Shown piece by piece: positions 48,031 to 56,792 of a stretch of 64,000 nt of DNA. This stretch comes from Microbacterium sp. (GTDB lineage: Bacteria > Actinomycetota > Actinomycetes > Actinomycetales > Microbacteriaceae). The notes under the pieces are model-generated. The model saw only the letters and a program-made list of their open reading frames with translations, had not been told where the DNA came from and did not search any database. The stretch covers positions 1-64,000 of the forward strand of contig JAEKKN010000036.1 of the NCBI GenBank assembly GCA_019510305.1. The letters run 5' to 3'. Both the position numbers and the translations under genes were made by a program. Within the stretch, counting starts at the first letter, position 1. Each line of letters begins with the position of its first letter.

Positions 48031-48702
48031 TCACCACCAGTGGTTCTTGGTCCAGAACGCGTAGGCGCCCGCCCAGCCGCCGTAGCGGCTGGTGGCGTAT
48101 CCCGTACCCCAGCGGAGATTGTCGACCGGGTCGTACCCGTTGCCGGGGACCTTGCTGCACGGCAGCGCCTGGACGAGACCGCAAGCGCCCGACGACTTGT
48201 TCGTGGCGTTGGGGTTCCAGCCGCTCTCGTGCGACACGATGTAGTCCACGTAGCCCCAGTCGGACTCGGCGATGCCGGCCGCAGCCATCCACTCGGCTGG
48301 TGCTCCGCCACCTGTGTAGAAGAGGGGTCCCCCTCCCCCTCCACCGCCGCCCGTCGACGCGGGCTTCGCGGTCGGGGTGGGAGTGGGTTTGGGCGTGACG
48401 TACACCGAGAACGCGCCGCGATCCGCCGGTGCGATCGCCGCACCATCGACCGTGACCGTGAGGTCTTGCGTATCGACGAGAGCGACAGAGTACATCGACT
48501 CGGCGACCGCGGCTTCAGGCGGATCTGCCAGGGCGATACCCGTCGGGGCGACGATCGCTGCGGCGAATCCGACCACGGCGACACCGGCGACGACGCCGGC
48601 CACGCGGCGACGGACCGTGCCCGCGCGCGGCGACAGCGCGCGCGACGCAGGCAGCGTCGTCACGCTCTTTCGTTCGGAGATCATGTCGTTTCGGGAGTTC
48701 AC
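48031..48702 (-). CDS. Secreted transglycosylase-SLT-like protein
   Basis: A 223-residue exported protein. A long basic N-terminus precedes a hydrophobic segment (VAGVVAGVAVVGFAAAIV) ending in ALADPPE, a signal peptide with a likely cleavage after ALA. A Pro/Thr spacer and an eight-Gly run follow. The C-terminal 85 residues show the SLT-like pattern YIVSHESGWNPNATNKSSGACGLVQALPCSK with the catalytic Glu, then RWGTGYATSRYGGWAGAYAFW. It probably cleaves peptidoglycan. GTG 48702 lies 10 nt after TAGACT; an ATG six codons later is an alternative. Confidence 0.87.
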   Translation of the reverse strand: MNSRNDMISERKSVTTLPASRALSPRAGTVRRRVAGVVAGVAVVGFAAAIVAPTGIALADPPEAAVAESMYSVALVDTQDLTVTVDGAAIAPADRGAFSVYVTPKPTPTPTAKPASTGGGGGGGGPLFYTGGGAPAEWMAAAGIAESDWGYVDYIVSHESGWNPNATNKSSGACGLVQALPCSKVPGNGYDPVDNLRWGTGYATSRYGGWAGAYAFWTKNHWW

Positions 48703-48749
48703 GATGGCTGGCAGTCTACCGGTCGAGCCTGGGATAACCGTGGGAACTC

Positions 48750-49331
48750 TCAGCGAACGGCCAGGATGACGTCGATAGTCGCGTCCAGAAGCGCGTCGAC
48801 CTGTTCCTCGCGATAGCCGCCGCGCTGCATGCGGAACGCGGCGGACCTCAGCTGCTCGGCCGTGAGCGGCTCGCCATCGCGCAGGTAGCGCACGATGCGC
48901 GTCGCGACGTGATCGACTTCGTCGATCCGGTACCCGAACGTGAGCATCCCGGTACGGGCGAAGCGATGCTTCCTGCGACGCGCAAGGTGATCGAGGATCA
49001 CCTGCGCCTCTCCCCTGGCCTGCTCCACCCAGGCGCCGGCGCCCTGGCTGCGGACCACACGATCGCGTTCGCGGCCCGCGAGCGCATCCTCGACGCGGCT
49101 CAGGGCCGCATCGACCTCGGCCACCACATAACCGTTCTTCACAAGCGGGAACGATGCGATGCGGACGTCGGAGGCCGAAAGGTCGCCGTCGCCCTCGAAC
49201 GCCTTGCGCGCCGCGGCGAGGAACGTGTCGACCGCAGCGCGGTGATACCCCCGGGTGCGGCCATGAGTCAGCGAGAACGCGGGCGGCGTCTCGTCGGCCT
49301 CATCCAGATCGAGAACGTCGTCAGTGGACAT
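48750..49331 (-). CDS. DivIVA-domain-repeat protein
   Basis: A 193-residue protein with two clear and one partial repeats of the short DivIVA/DivI1A motif. The repeats are DVRIASFPLVKNGYVVAEVDAAL, the degenerate FARTGMLTFGYRIDEVDHV, and RSAAFRMQRGGYREEQVDALL. No coiled-coil domain like that of full DivIVA/Wag31 follows, so it may act as a small membrane-curvature or septum-associated protein; that is inference. ATG 49331 shares its A with the cdsA stop (TGATG), so it ends the pyrH-frr-cdsA operon. Confidence 0.8.
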   Translation of the reverse strand: MSTDDVLDLDEADETPPAFSLTHGRTRGYHRAAVDTFLAAARKAFEGDGDLSASDVRIASFPLVKNGYVVAEVDAALSRVEDALAGRERDRVVRSQGAGAWVEQARGEAQVILDHLARRRKHRFARTGMLTFGYRIDEVDHVATRIVRYLRDGEPLTAEQLRSAAFRMQRGGYREEQVDALLDATIDVILAVR

Positions 49332-50482
49332 CACAGCACCACCCAAGGTGAGAGAAGGAAGTAGAGACACAGCGCGGGGATGGTCGACGGCAGGATGCTG
49401 TCGAGCCGGTCGAGCAGACCCCCGTGACCGGGGAGCCAGGAGCTCATGTCCTTGATCCCGATATCGCGTTTGAGCATGGACTCGCCGAGATCCCCCAGCG
49501 TCGCCGTGAGGAGGACCGCGACGCCGAAGATCGCTCCGGCCCACCACGGCAGCTCCAGCAGGAACAGCGCGAGCAGGACGCCCGCCGTGATCGAGGCGAC
49601 CACGGCTCCGGCGAAGCCCTCCCAGGTCTTCTTCGGGCTGATCCGCGGAGCCATCGGATGCTTGCCGAAGGCGAGACCGCTGGCATACGCACCGGTGTCG
49701 GCGGCCACCGCGATCGCGATGAAGCCGAGCACCCACCACTGCCCGCCTTCCTGCCGCAGCAGGATCAGTGCGATGGCGGCGAAGAACGGCACGTAGATCT
49801 GCACGAAGCCGCCGATCACGGCATCCGCCAGGACGTCGCCGTAGGTGCGGCCGTCCTGTGCGACCATCTGACCCACCAGGCGCCACACGATCACGAAGGC
49901 GACGCCGAGGAACAGCAGCGCCCAGACCAGCCAGATCTGCACGAAGTACGCCGGGATCACGATCAGAGCGGCCGACAGCAGTTGCGGCAGGAGATCGATG
50001 CGACGACCCGCGCCGCGCAGGGCGAGGGCGAGCTCGTACACGCCCAGAAGAGCGGCGGCCAGGGCCAGCGGAACGAAGAACACCTTGAAGAACAGCAGCG
50101 ACGCGAGCAGGGCGGCGCCGAAGGCGAGACCGATCGCGATCGCGAGGATGAGATCGCGACCCGTGCGCTGCTTGATCCGCTCGTTCCGCTGCTTTATGCG
50201 CTCATTCGCCTGATCGAACTGATCGCGCGCATGCGACACGTGTGTCTCGAACTCGCCGCGCGCCGCGCGCCACTGCTCGCGGATCGCGTTGTGCTCCCCC
50301 GTGTCCAGCGGGTCGGGCGCCTCGGCGGGCAGGGGCGGACGCGGCGGGATGCTCTCGGTATCGAAGCCTGGGAACGCCTCATCGGCCAGCGGAATGCCGC
50401 CGTCCGGAGTCGCCGACTCTCGCGCCTCCCGGCGCGTCTGCGGAGTGCCGTCGTCGGCTCCGCGCGAATCGTCGTCGGACAT
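49331..50482 (-). CDS. cdsA: Phosphatidate cytidylyltransferase
   Basis: A 383-residue membrane enzyme that makes CDP-diacylglycerol for phospholipid synthesis. About 110 residues of hydrophilic, partly coiled N-terminus (GEFETHVSHARDQFDQANERI) precede eight or so membrane helices. The CDP-alcohol signature is at the C-terminus: PRISPKKTWEGFAG, then ATLGDLGESMLKRDIGIKD and LPGHGGLLDRLDS. The N-terminal extension is longer than in E. coli and typical of actinobacteria. The gene starts 6 bp after the frr stop. Confidence 0.95.
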   Translation of the reverse strand: MSDDDSRGADDGTPQTRREARESATPDGGIPLADEAFPGFDTESIPPRPPLPAEAPDPLDTGEHNAIREQWRAARGEFETHVSHARDQFDQANERIKQRNERIKQRTGRDLILAIAIGLAFGAALLASLLFFKVFFVPLALAAALLGVYELALALRGAGRRIDLLPQLLSAALIVIPAYFVQIWLVWALLFLGVAFVIVWRLVGQMVAQDGRTYGDVLADAVIGGFVQIYVPFFAAIALILLRQEGGQWWVLGFIAIAVAADTGAYASGLAFGKHPMAPRISPKKTWEGFAGAVVASITAGVLLALFLLELPWWAGAIFGVAVLLTATLGDLGESMLKRDIGIKDMSSWLPGHGGLLDRLDSILPSTIPALCLYFLLSPWVVL

Positions 50483-50488
50483 GTCCGA

Positions 50489-51043
50489 TCAGACCTCGAG
50501 GAGCTCTGCTTCTTTGCGCTTGAGAGCGTCGTCGATCAGATCGACGTGCTGGCGCGTGAGCGCGTCGAGCTCCTTCTCGCCGCGGGCGATCTCGTCTTCG
50601 CCGAGTTCGCTCTTGAGAGCGTCGAGCTCGTCCTTCGCCTTGCGGCGGATGCCACGGACGTGGACCTTCGCGTCCTCGCCCTTCGCCTTGACGATCTTGA
50701 CGTACTCCTTGCGACGATCGGCGGTCAGCTCGGGCATCGTGACGCGGACGATGTTGCCGTCGTTCGACGGGTTCGCCCCGAGATTCGGCATGTCCCGGAT
50801 CGCCTGCTCGATGGCCTTGAGCGCCGACTTGTCGTAGGGCGTGATGATGAGCGAGCGCGCCTCGGGGTTCGCGAGCGACGCGAGCTGCGCCAGCGGGGTC
50901 GGCGTGCCGTAGTAGTCCACCAGAACCTTCTGGAACATCTGGGGGTTCGCGCGGCCGGTGCGGACCGTTGCGAAGTCCTCCTTGGCAGCGTCGACCGCAC
51001 GCGTCATGCGAGAGGTGGTTTCAGCGAGGACATCCGCGATCAC
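50489..51043 (-). CDS. frr: Ribosome recycling factor
   Basis: A 184-residue RRF that splits post-termination ribosomes with EF-G. The family pattern is complete: [20 protein letters not shown], then [24 protein letters not shown], and [25 protein letters not shown] 51043 has AGGAG 5 nt upstream. A TAGAAT -10-like box (51079-51074, minus strand) in the 64-bp gap after pyrH suggests an additional promoter. Confidence 0.97.
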   Translation of the reverse strand: MIADVLAETTSRMTRAVDAAKEDFATVRTGRANPQMFQKVLVDYYGTPTPLAQLASLANPEARSLIITPYDKSALKAIEQAIRDMPNLGANPSNDGNIVRVTMPELTADRRKEYVKIVKAKGEDAKVHVRGIRRKAKDELDALKSELGEDEIARGEKELDALTRQHVDLIDDALKRKEAELLEV

Positions 51044-51073
51044 GGTGACTCCTATCGTCGGGGTGTTCTGAAA

Positions 51074-51079
51074 ATTCTA
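51074..51079 (-). promoter_or_regulatory. Candidate -10 box (TAGAAT) upstream of frr
   Basis: TAGAAT on the minus strand, about 30 nt before the frr start, in the only sizeable gap of the pyrH-frr-cdsA group. No clear -35 is visible. Confidence 0.45.
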
Positions 51080-51107
51080 TCGGGCGAAGGCTCTGCGACT
51101 GGTGAGG

Positions 51108-51824
51108 TCAGGCCGTGACGAGCGTGCCGATCGGCTCGCCGAGCAGAGCGCGGGTCACGTTGCCGGCCGGCTCCATGCCGAACACGCGCATGTCCATGTT
51201 GTTGTCCATGCAGAGGCTGAAGGCGGTGGAGTCGACGACCTTGAGCCCGCGCTGCAGCGCGTCGCGGTAGGTGACGCGTTCGATGCGCTCGGCATCCGCG
51301 TGCTTGTTCGGGTCGGCGGTGTAGATCGCGTCGACGCCATTCTTGGCGACGAGCACCTCCTGTGCGCCGATCTCGAGCGCGCGCTGCGCGGCGACCGTGT
51401 CGGTGGAGAAGTAGGGCAGCCCCGCGCCGGCGCCGAAGATGACGACGCGCCCCTTCTCCATGTGGCGCTCCGCGCGCCGCGGAATGTACGGCTCGGCGAC
51501 CTGGGTCATCGAGATCGCCGACTGCACGCGAGTCGGGGCGCCCGCCTGCTCGAGGAAGTCCTGGAGGGCGAGAGCGTTCATCACTGTGCCGAGCATGCCC
51601 ATGTAATCCGCGCGTCCGCGGTCCATGCCGCGCTGGCTGAGTTCGGCGCCGCGGAAGAAGTTGCCTCCGCCGACGACGATCGCGATCTCGACCCGGTCGA
51701 CGGCCGCGGCGATGTCGCGGGCGATCTGGCTCACGACGTCGGGGTTGACGCCGAGCTGGCCGGCACCGAATGCCTCGCCGGAGAGCTTGAGCAGGACGCG
51801 GCGGCGTCCGGTGCGTTCGGTCAT
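51108..51824 (-). CDS. pyrH: UMP kinase
   Basis: A 238-residue amino-acid-kinase-fold UMP kinase (UMP to UDP). Motifs: [11 protein letters not shown] at the N-terminus, [45 protein letters not shown] and [11 protein letters not shown] near the C-terminus. ATG 51824 is preceded by GAGGACACC. Upstream lies the tsf terminator, so pyrH should have its own promoter in the roughly 50-bp gap. Confidence 0.97.
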   Translation of the reverse strand: MTERTGRRRVLLKLSGEAFGAGQLGVNPDVVSQIARDIAAAVDRVEIAIVVGGGNFFRGAELSQRGMDRGRADYMGMLGTVMNALALQDFLEQAGAPTRVQSAISMTQVAEPYIPRRAERHMEKGRVVIFGAGAGLPYFSTDTVAAQRALEIGAQEVLVAKNGVDAIYTADPNKHADAERIERVTYRDALQRGLKVVDSTAFSLCMDNNMDMRVFGMEPAGNVTRALLGEPIGTLVTA

Positions 51825-51873
51825 GGGTGGTGTCCTCTCATCCCGATTCAAGATAGTGCCTCTTGGGCATGAA

Positions 51874-51908
51874 GAAGGGGTCCGGATCGAGATGATCCGA
51901 ACCCCTTC
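51874..51908 (-). terminator. Terminator of rpsB-tsf
   Basis: Arms 51874-51888 and 51894-51908 form a 15-bp stem with one G-T pair and a 5-nt loop, 7 bp after the tsf stop. Confidence 0.85.
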
Positions 51909-51915
51909 GACGGTG

Positions 51916-52743
51916 TTACGCGCCGACCTTGAAGCGAGCGAAGTCCGTCACGGTGATACCGGCGTCCTTCGCCACCTGGGCGACGGACAGCTTGTTGTCC
52001 TTCGCGTAGTCCTGCTCGAGCAGGGCGACCTGCTTGATGAACGCGGAGACACGGCCTTCGACGATCTTCGGCAGGGCGGCCTCGGGCTTGCCCTCGTTGC
52101 GGGAGATCTCGGTGACGATCTCGCGCTCCTTCTCGACGGCGTCCGCGGGGACGTCCTCACGAGACAGGTACGACGGGTTCGCGAACGAGATGTGCTGCGC
52201 GATGCTGCGAGCGGTCTCGGCGTCGTCACCCGTGTAGGCGACGACGACGCCGATCTGCGGAGGCAGATCCTTGCTCGTGCGGTGGAGGTAGACCTCGACC
52301 TTGTCGCCGGTCACGGTGCGGACCTGGCGCAGCTCGACCTTCTCGCCGATGATCGCGGCCTCTTCCGAGATGACCGTCTCGACGTTCTTGTCTCCGGCCG
52401 GAGCTGCCAGAGCAGCCTCGACCGAGTCCGCCTTGACGGCGGCGACAGCGTCGGCGACCTTGTCGGCCAGCGCGATGAAGCGCTCGTTCTTCGCGACGAA
52501 GTCGGTCTCGCAGGCGAGCTCGACGAGCGTCACAGCGCCGTCCTGCTCGCGAGCGACGATGAGGCCCTCGCTGGTCGAACGGTCAGCGCGCTTGGCGTTG
52601 CCCTTGGCGCCCTTGAGACGCAGGATCTCGGTGGCCTTCTCGACGTCGCCGTCGGCCTCCTCGAGCGCCTTCTTGGTGTCGACCATTCCCGTTCCGAGCT
52701 GCTCACGCAGCGCCTTGAGGTCGGCGATGGTGAAGTTGGCCAT
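51916..52743 (-). CDS. tsf: Elongation factor Ts
   Basis: A 275-residue nucleotide exchange factor for EF-Tu. Visible family parts: the N-terminal UBA-like [21 protein letters not shown], then [34 protein letters not shown], and the core [22 protein letters not shown] precedes the ATG. It follows rpsB with a 50-bp gap and no terminator, so the two are co-transcribed, as in most bacteria. Confidence 0.97.
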   Translation of the reverse strand: MANFTIADLKALREQLGTGMVDTKKALEEADGDVEKATEILRLKGAKGNAKRADRSTSEGLIVAREQDGAVTLVELACETDFVAKNERFIALADKVADAVAAVKADSVEAALAAPAGDKNVETVISEEAAIIGEKVELRQVRTVTGDKVEVYLHRTSKDLPPQIGVVVAYTGDDAETARSIAQHISFANPSYLSREDVPADAVEKEREIVTEISRNEGKPEAALPKIVEGRVSAFIKQVALLEQDYAKDNKLSVAQVAKDAGITVTDFARFKVGA

Positions 52744-52793
52744 GTGTGGTGGCTCCTTGCTTCGTAGGTGTGTGTGCGTGGTGTACGCGTGGA

Positions 52794-53687
52794 TTACTTG
52801 GCGTCGGCGTCGACGGCGGCAGCCTCGACCTCGACGACCTCAGCCTCGGCGGCGGGAGCCTCGACGACCTCAGCCTCAGCGGCGGGAGCCTCGACGACCT
52901 CAGCGGCGGGAGCCTCGACAGCGCCCTCCTCGGCCGGAGCCTCGAGCAGCTCGCGCTCCCAGTCGGCGAGCGGCTCAGCGTCGCCCGTCTCGGGGTTGTG
53001 CTTCTGCTGCAGGCCTTCGGCCGCGGCATCCGCGATGATGCGGGTGAGCAGCGAGACCGAGCGGATCGCGTCGTCGTTGCCGGGGATCGGGTACTGGAAG
53101 TCGTCGGGGTCGGCGTTCGTGTCGAGGATGCCGATCACCGGGATGCCGAGCTTCTTGGCCTCATCGATCGCGAGGTGCTCGCGCTTGGCGTCGACGACCC
53201 ACAGGGCCGACGGCGTCTTGGTGAGGTTGCGGATGCCGCCGAGCGACTTGTGCAGCTTGTCGAGCTCGCGCTTCTTGAGAAGGAGCTCCTTCTTGGTGAA
53301 GCCGGAAGCCGCGGGGTTCTCGTAGTCGAGCTCCTCGAGCTCCTTCATGCGGGCGAGACGCTTCGCGATGGTCTGGAAGTTGGTGAGGAGTCCGCCGAGC
53401 CAGCGCTGGTTGACGTAAGGCTGGCCGACACGGGTCGCCTGCTCCGCGAGGATCTCCTGCGCCTGCTTCTTCGTGCCGACGAAGAGGATCGTGCCACCGT
53501 GGGCGACGGTCTCCTTGACGAAGTCGTAGGCCTTGTCGATGTAGCCGAGCGACTGCTGCAGGTCGATGATGTGGATGCCGCTGCGCTCGGTGAGGATGAA
53601 GCGCTTCACCTTCGGGTTCCACCGACGGGTCTGGTGTCCGAAGTGCACGCCGCTGTCGAGCAGCTGGCGGATGGTGACCACAGCCAT
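52794..53687 (-). CDS. rpsB: 30S ribosomal protein S2
   Basis: A 297-residue S2. The conserved core begins [24 protein letters not shown] and includes [32 protein letters not shown] and [15 protein letters not shown]. Beyond the usual end, at about residue 250, there is an Ala/Glu/Val-rich extension of about 45 residues built from repeats of [10 protein letters not shown], encoded by 30-bp DNA repeats. ATG 53687 has AAGGAG 7 nt upstream. A leader of up to about 175 nt precedes the gene. Confidence 0.97.
   Translation of the reverse strand: MAVVTIRQLLDSGVHFGHQTRRWNPKVKRFILTERSGIHIIDLQQSLGYIDKAYDFVKETVAHGGTILFVGTKKQAQEILAEQATRVGQPYVNQRWLGGLLTNFQTIAKRLARMKELEELDYENPAASGFTKKELLLKKRELDKLHKSLGGIRNLTKTPSALWVVDAKREHLAIDEAKKLGIPVIGILDTNADPDDFQYPIPGNDDAIRSVSLLTRIIADAAAEGLQQKHNPETGDAEPLADWERELLEAPAEEGAVEAPAAEVVEAPAAEAEVVEAPAAEAEVVEVEAAAVDADAK
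52831..52914. repeat. 30-bp tandem repeats in the 3' end of rpsB
   Basis: Two nearly identical 30-bp units (52831-52860 and 52861-52890) and a shortened 24-bp unit (52891-52914). They encode the repeated [10 protein letters not shown] tail of S2, and all units keep the frame. Confidence 0.85.
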
Positions 53688-53994
53688 GGTCGTCTCCTTG
53701 TTCTGGCGCGTGGCGCCGTTGAGGTTATCGCCGATCGGTCGATCGGACTGCCTGGTGCCCGGCACACGCCCGCCACCTCTGAAGAGGTGGACCTGTGGGA
53801 GTGGATGCCGCGACCGGAGTCGCTCTGGGCACGCGTAGTCACCCCGATTTCGAGGTGCTCCCCCAGCATACAGGATGCCGCCGCCTCCGATGCTCTCTGC
53901 ACAGAGTACGGACTCTGCCGAGTTCTCCCCTGTCTCGGTCGTTCAGGAGCGGGAACGCGCGCGCCGAGTCGGCGGGACGAGAAGGATGACGAGC
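53688..53994. promoter_or_regulatory. Divergent regulatory region between rpsB and the M23 peptidase gene
   Basis: This 307-bp gap holds no gene. A TATGCT -10-like box for rpsB lies at 53865-53870 on the minus strand and would give a leader of about 175 nt. Inside that leader is a perfect hairpin, CCACCTCT-N2-AGAGGTGG (53773-53790). An inverted repeat CAGAGT-N4-ACTCTG lies at 53902-53917 on the M23 side and could be an operator. No recognisable riboswitch is seen. Confidence 0.5.
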
Positions 53995-54546
53995 ATGCGA
54001 CCACCCCCGCGCCTCGGTATCCTCATCGCCCTCGCTCTCTTGCTTCCCCTTGCGGGGTCGTCCTCTGCTGCGGCCTCGACGGCGTCAGCCGCACCGCATG
54101 CCGACACCGCGTCGCGCGAAGACGACACGGGCGACTGGCTATGGCCCGTCGACGGGCCGCACACGGTTGTCGCCGCGTATCGCGCACCGGCGCACGAGTA
54201 CGGCGCCGGTCACAGAGGCATCGACATAGCGGCCGGTGTCGGTGATCCCGTACGTGCACCCGCAGATGGCGTGGTCGCCTTTCGAGGCACTGTGGTCGAT
54301 CGTCCGCTGATCACGATCGACCACGAAGGCGGATACGTGACGACCTTCGAGCCGCTGCTCTCGGAGCTGTCGCCGGGCGACGCGGTGACAGCCGGCGACG
54401 TGATCGGCACGGTCGACGTCGGCGGGCACTCCGCGCCCGGCACTCTCCACGTGGGCGTGCGTCTCCATGGTGTCTACATCAATCCGCTGCTGCTGTTCGG
54501 GGGCGTTCCGCGGGCGGTGCTGCTCCCCTGCTGCGGGCCCATCTGA
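53995..54546 (+). CDS. Secreted M23-family peptidase-like protein
   Basis: A 183-residue exported protein. The signal peptide is RPPPRLGILIALALLLPLAG with an Ala-rich cleavage region. The mature domain has the LytM/M23 fold pattern: GAGHRGIDIAAGVGDPVRAPADGVVAFRG, then ITIDHEGGYVTTFEPL, and GTLHVGVRLHG. The usual zinc ligands are seen in part: His in GHRGID and HVGVR where active enzymes have HxH. The motif reads LHVGV, so one ligand may be missing and catalysis is uncertain. GAAGGA 8 nt upstream favours ATG 53995 over ATG 53986. It is divergent from rpsB. Confidence 0.85.
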   Translation: MRPPPRLGILIALALLLPLAGSSSAAASTASAAPHADTASREDDTGDWLWPVDGPHTVVAAYRAPAHEYGAGHRGIDIAAGVGDPVRAPADGVVAFRGTVVDRPLITIDHEGGYVTTFEPLLSELSPGDAVTAGDVIGTVDVGGHSAPGTLHVGVRLHGVYINPLLLFGGVPRAVLLPCCGPI

Positions 54547-54637
54547 GCAGCAGGGCGCAACGCTGCGGCCGGCTCACCCTCGCGCCCAAGCGGCTGCGTG
54601 CTGCTTGCCCCTGGGCCCGACAGGCTGCGGGGCGTGC

Positions 54638-55546
54638 TCAGGCTCGTGGATGGGCGAGGCGATAGGTCGCAGTGAGACGCTCGGCCGACACATGCGTGTA
54701 GATCTGCGTGGTGCCGAGGCTCGCGTGGCCGAGGATCTCCTGCACGGCGCGCAGATCGGCTCCGCCGTCGAGCAGGTGCGTGGCGGCGGTGTGTCTGAGG
54801 GCATGCGGGCCGACCGTGTCCGCTCCGACGAACGGGCCCAGCGCGTCGGCGACCACCGTGTAGACCGTGCGCGGCCCGATGCGTCCGCCCCGCGCCCCGA
54901 GGAACACCGCCGCCGGAACGATATCTGCTCTGGCCGCGAACACTGGCCTGCCCCGGGTCAGAAAGGCGCCGACCGCGGTGCGTGCCGGAATCCCGAACGG
55001 GACGACACGCTCTTTCGATCCCTTACCGAGCACTCGTGCGGTGCCACGGTCGAGGTCGAGGTCGTCGAGGTCGAGCCCGCACAGCTCCGACACCCGAATG
55101 CCTGCGCCGTAGAGAAGCTCGAGGATGGCGTGGTCGCGCAGAGCGACAGGATCGCCTCCGGCCGCCGCATCGCGCCGGGCGTCGAGCAGCGCGGTCATGG
55201 CGTCGTGGGACGCGACGGTGGGCAGAGTGCGTCCGCGCTTTGGGGCGATCAGCCGCAGACTCGGATCGTGTGGGATCAAGCCTTCATCCTGTGCCCAGTT
55301 GAAGAAGGACCGGGCCGCCGCAGCGCGGCGCGCGAGCGTCGACCGGGCGTCGCCCCGTTGCGTCGCCCGCCACAGCCAGTTGCGCAGCGCCTCGAGATCG
55401 ACATCCTGCACGTCACGGTGACCGATGCTGTCGCCCAGGTCGCGGAGATCGGCACGGTATGCCCGCACGGTGGCCGGCGACAGGCGCCGCACATGCTGCA
55501 GGTGCTCGGCGAACGCCTGAGCCGCGACGAAGAACTCCATCTCCAC
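54638..55546 (-). CDS. xerC: Tyrosine recombinase XerC
   Basis: A 302-residue site-specific recombinase that resolves chromosome dimers at dif with XerD. The N-terminal core-binding domain ([23 protein letters not shown]) precedes the catalytic domain. The catalytic residues are Arg in [13 protein letters not shown], Lys in [27 protein letters not shown] (His, Arg), and [14 protein letters not shown] with the nucleophile Tyr. A second ATG two codons on is an alternative start. It follows dprA with a 70-bp gap. Confidence 0.94.
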   Translation of the reverse strand: MEMEFFVAAQAFAEHLQHVRRLSPATVRAYRADLRDLGDSIGHRDVQDVDLEALRNWLWRATQRGDARSTLARRAAAARSFFNWAQDEGLIPHDPSLRLIAPKRGRTLPTVASHDAMTALLDARRDAAAGGDPVALRDHAILELLYGAGIRVSELCGLDLDDLDLDRGTARVLGKGSKERVVPFGIPARTAVGAFLTRGRPVFAARADIVPAAVFLGARGGRIGPRTVYTVVADALGPFVGADTVGPHALRHTAATHLLDGGADLRAVQEILGHASLGTTQIYTHVSAERLTATYRLAHPRA

Positions 55547-55616
55547 AGCTTGCCTCGCCGCGTGCCCCCGGATCGGCAGCCTCGCCGCGGCATCGCCGAG
55601 CGGTGCGCCGTCGGGC

Positions 55617-56792
55617 TCACGCAGCGCCCACGCTCCGACGCCACCCGGCGCCGGAGCGCGCGACGGCTCCCTCGAGCTCGAGAAGTCCGAGCAGAGCCTC
55701 GACTCTCGTCACCGACAGACCGCTGCGGCGCGCGAGTTCCTGAGCCGGAACCGCCGTACGCGTGCTCAAGGCGTCGCGCAGCCGGACCTGCTCGGGGTCG
55801 GCGGCGGCATCGCCCTGCGGCATCCCGACGGTCGTCTCCCAGAGCTCCCGGATCTCGGCCGTCGTCGTGACGCACCGGGCGTCGTAATCGCGCAGCAGGC
55901 GATGGCAGCCGGACGATGTGGCGGATGTCACCGGACCCGGGACAGCGCCGAGCGGGCGACCCAACGAGGCGGCGTGTCCGGCGGTGTTGATCGATCCGCT
56001 GCGCCAGCCCGCTTCGACGACGACAGTGGCCTGCCCGAGAGCGGCGATCAGCCGGTTTCGGCTGAGGAACCGCCACTTCGTCGGGGCGGTGCCGCACGGC
56101 ACCTCGCTCACGACGGCACCCTTGACTGCGATCTCGCGGAGCAGGCTCTGATGCCCCTGCGGATATGCGCGGTCCACACCTCCGGCGAGGAGCGCGACGG
56201 TGGCTCCGCCGACGCCGAGCGCGGCGCGATGCGCGGCGCCGTCGATGCCGTAAGCGCCACCCGAGATCACGACTGCGCCGCTCCCGGCGAGATCGCCGGC
56301 GAACTCTGCGGCGAGCAGATCGCCATAGCCGCTCGACGCCCGCGCGCCGACGATCGCGACCCTGGGTTCAGCGCTGAGCAGCCCGGCATCTCCTCTGACC
56401 CACAGCATGGTCGGGGCATGAACGTCGAGGTCGTCCATCGCCGCCGGCCACAGGGCACCGCCAGGCAGCACGAGCCGCGCCCGTACGGCCTCCGCACCGT
56501 GGAGCGCGTCGAGAACGGCCTGCGGCGATGCGCGGGGCCGCCAGCGCTCGATCGCCTCCTGCAGCGCTCGTGGGGGTGTCACCGGCGGCACGAGCACGGC
56601 ATCGGCATCTGTCGCCACGCGCAGCGCTTCGACCGGTCCGAGTTCAGCGATCAGCGCACCGGCGACACCATCTCCGGGCTCGGCGAGCACGTTCCACGCG
56701 ACTCTGGCCAGCACCTCGTCGACGTCGCGTTCCGAGCACGCCGCCCGCGCCGCATCCTTCGCTTCGGAATCCTGCAGCAGTCGCGCGATCAT
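55617..56792 (-). CDS. dprA: DNA-processing protein DprA
   Basis: A 391-residue DprA/Smf, which binds incoming single-stranded DNA and loads RecA. The Rossmann core is complete: [73 protein letters not shown] and [23 protein letters not shown]-terminal winged-helix-like domain follows ([23 protein letters not shown]). ATG 56792 overlaps the comM stop (ATGA). Confidence 0.94.
   Translation of the reverse strand: MIARLLQDSEAKDAARAACSERDVDEVLARVAWNVLAEPGDGVAGALIAELGPVEALRVATDADAVLVPPVTPPRALQEAIERWRPRASPQAVLDALHGAEAVRARLVLPGGALWPAAMDDLDVHAPTMLWVRGDAGLLSAEPRVAIVGARASSGYGDLLAAEFAGDLAGSGAVVISGGAYGIDGAAHRAALGVGGATVALLAGGVDRAYPQGHQSLLREIAVKGAVVSEVPCGTAPTKWRFLSRNRLIAALGQATVVVEAGWRSGSINTAGHAASLGRPLGAVPGPVTSATSSGCHRLLRDYDARCVTTTAEIRELWETTVGMPQGDAAADPEQVRLRDALSTRTAVPAQELARRSGLSVTRVEALLGLLELEGAVARSGAGWRRSVGAA

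Noticed and set aside
52831..52914. Repeats in rpsB considered as a CRISPR-like array
   Set aside because: The units are directly adjacent without spacers, are in frame and encode the S2 tail.
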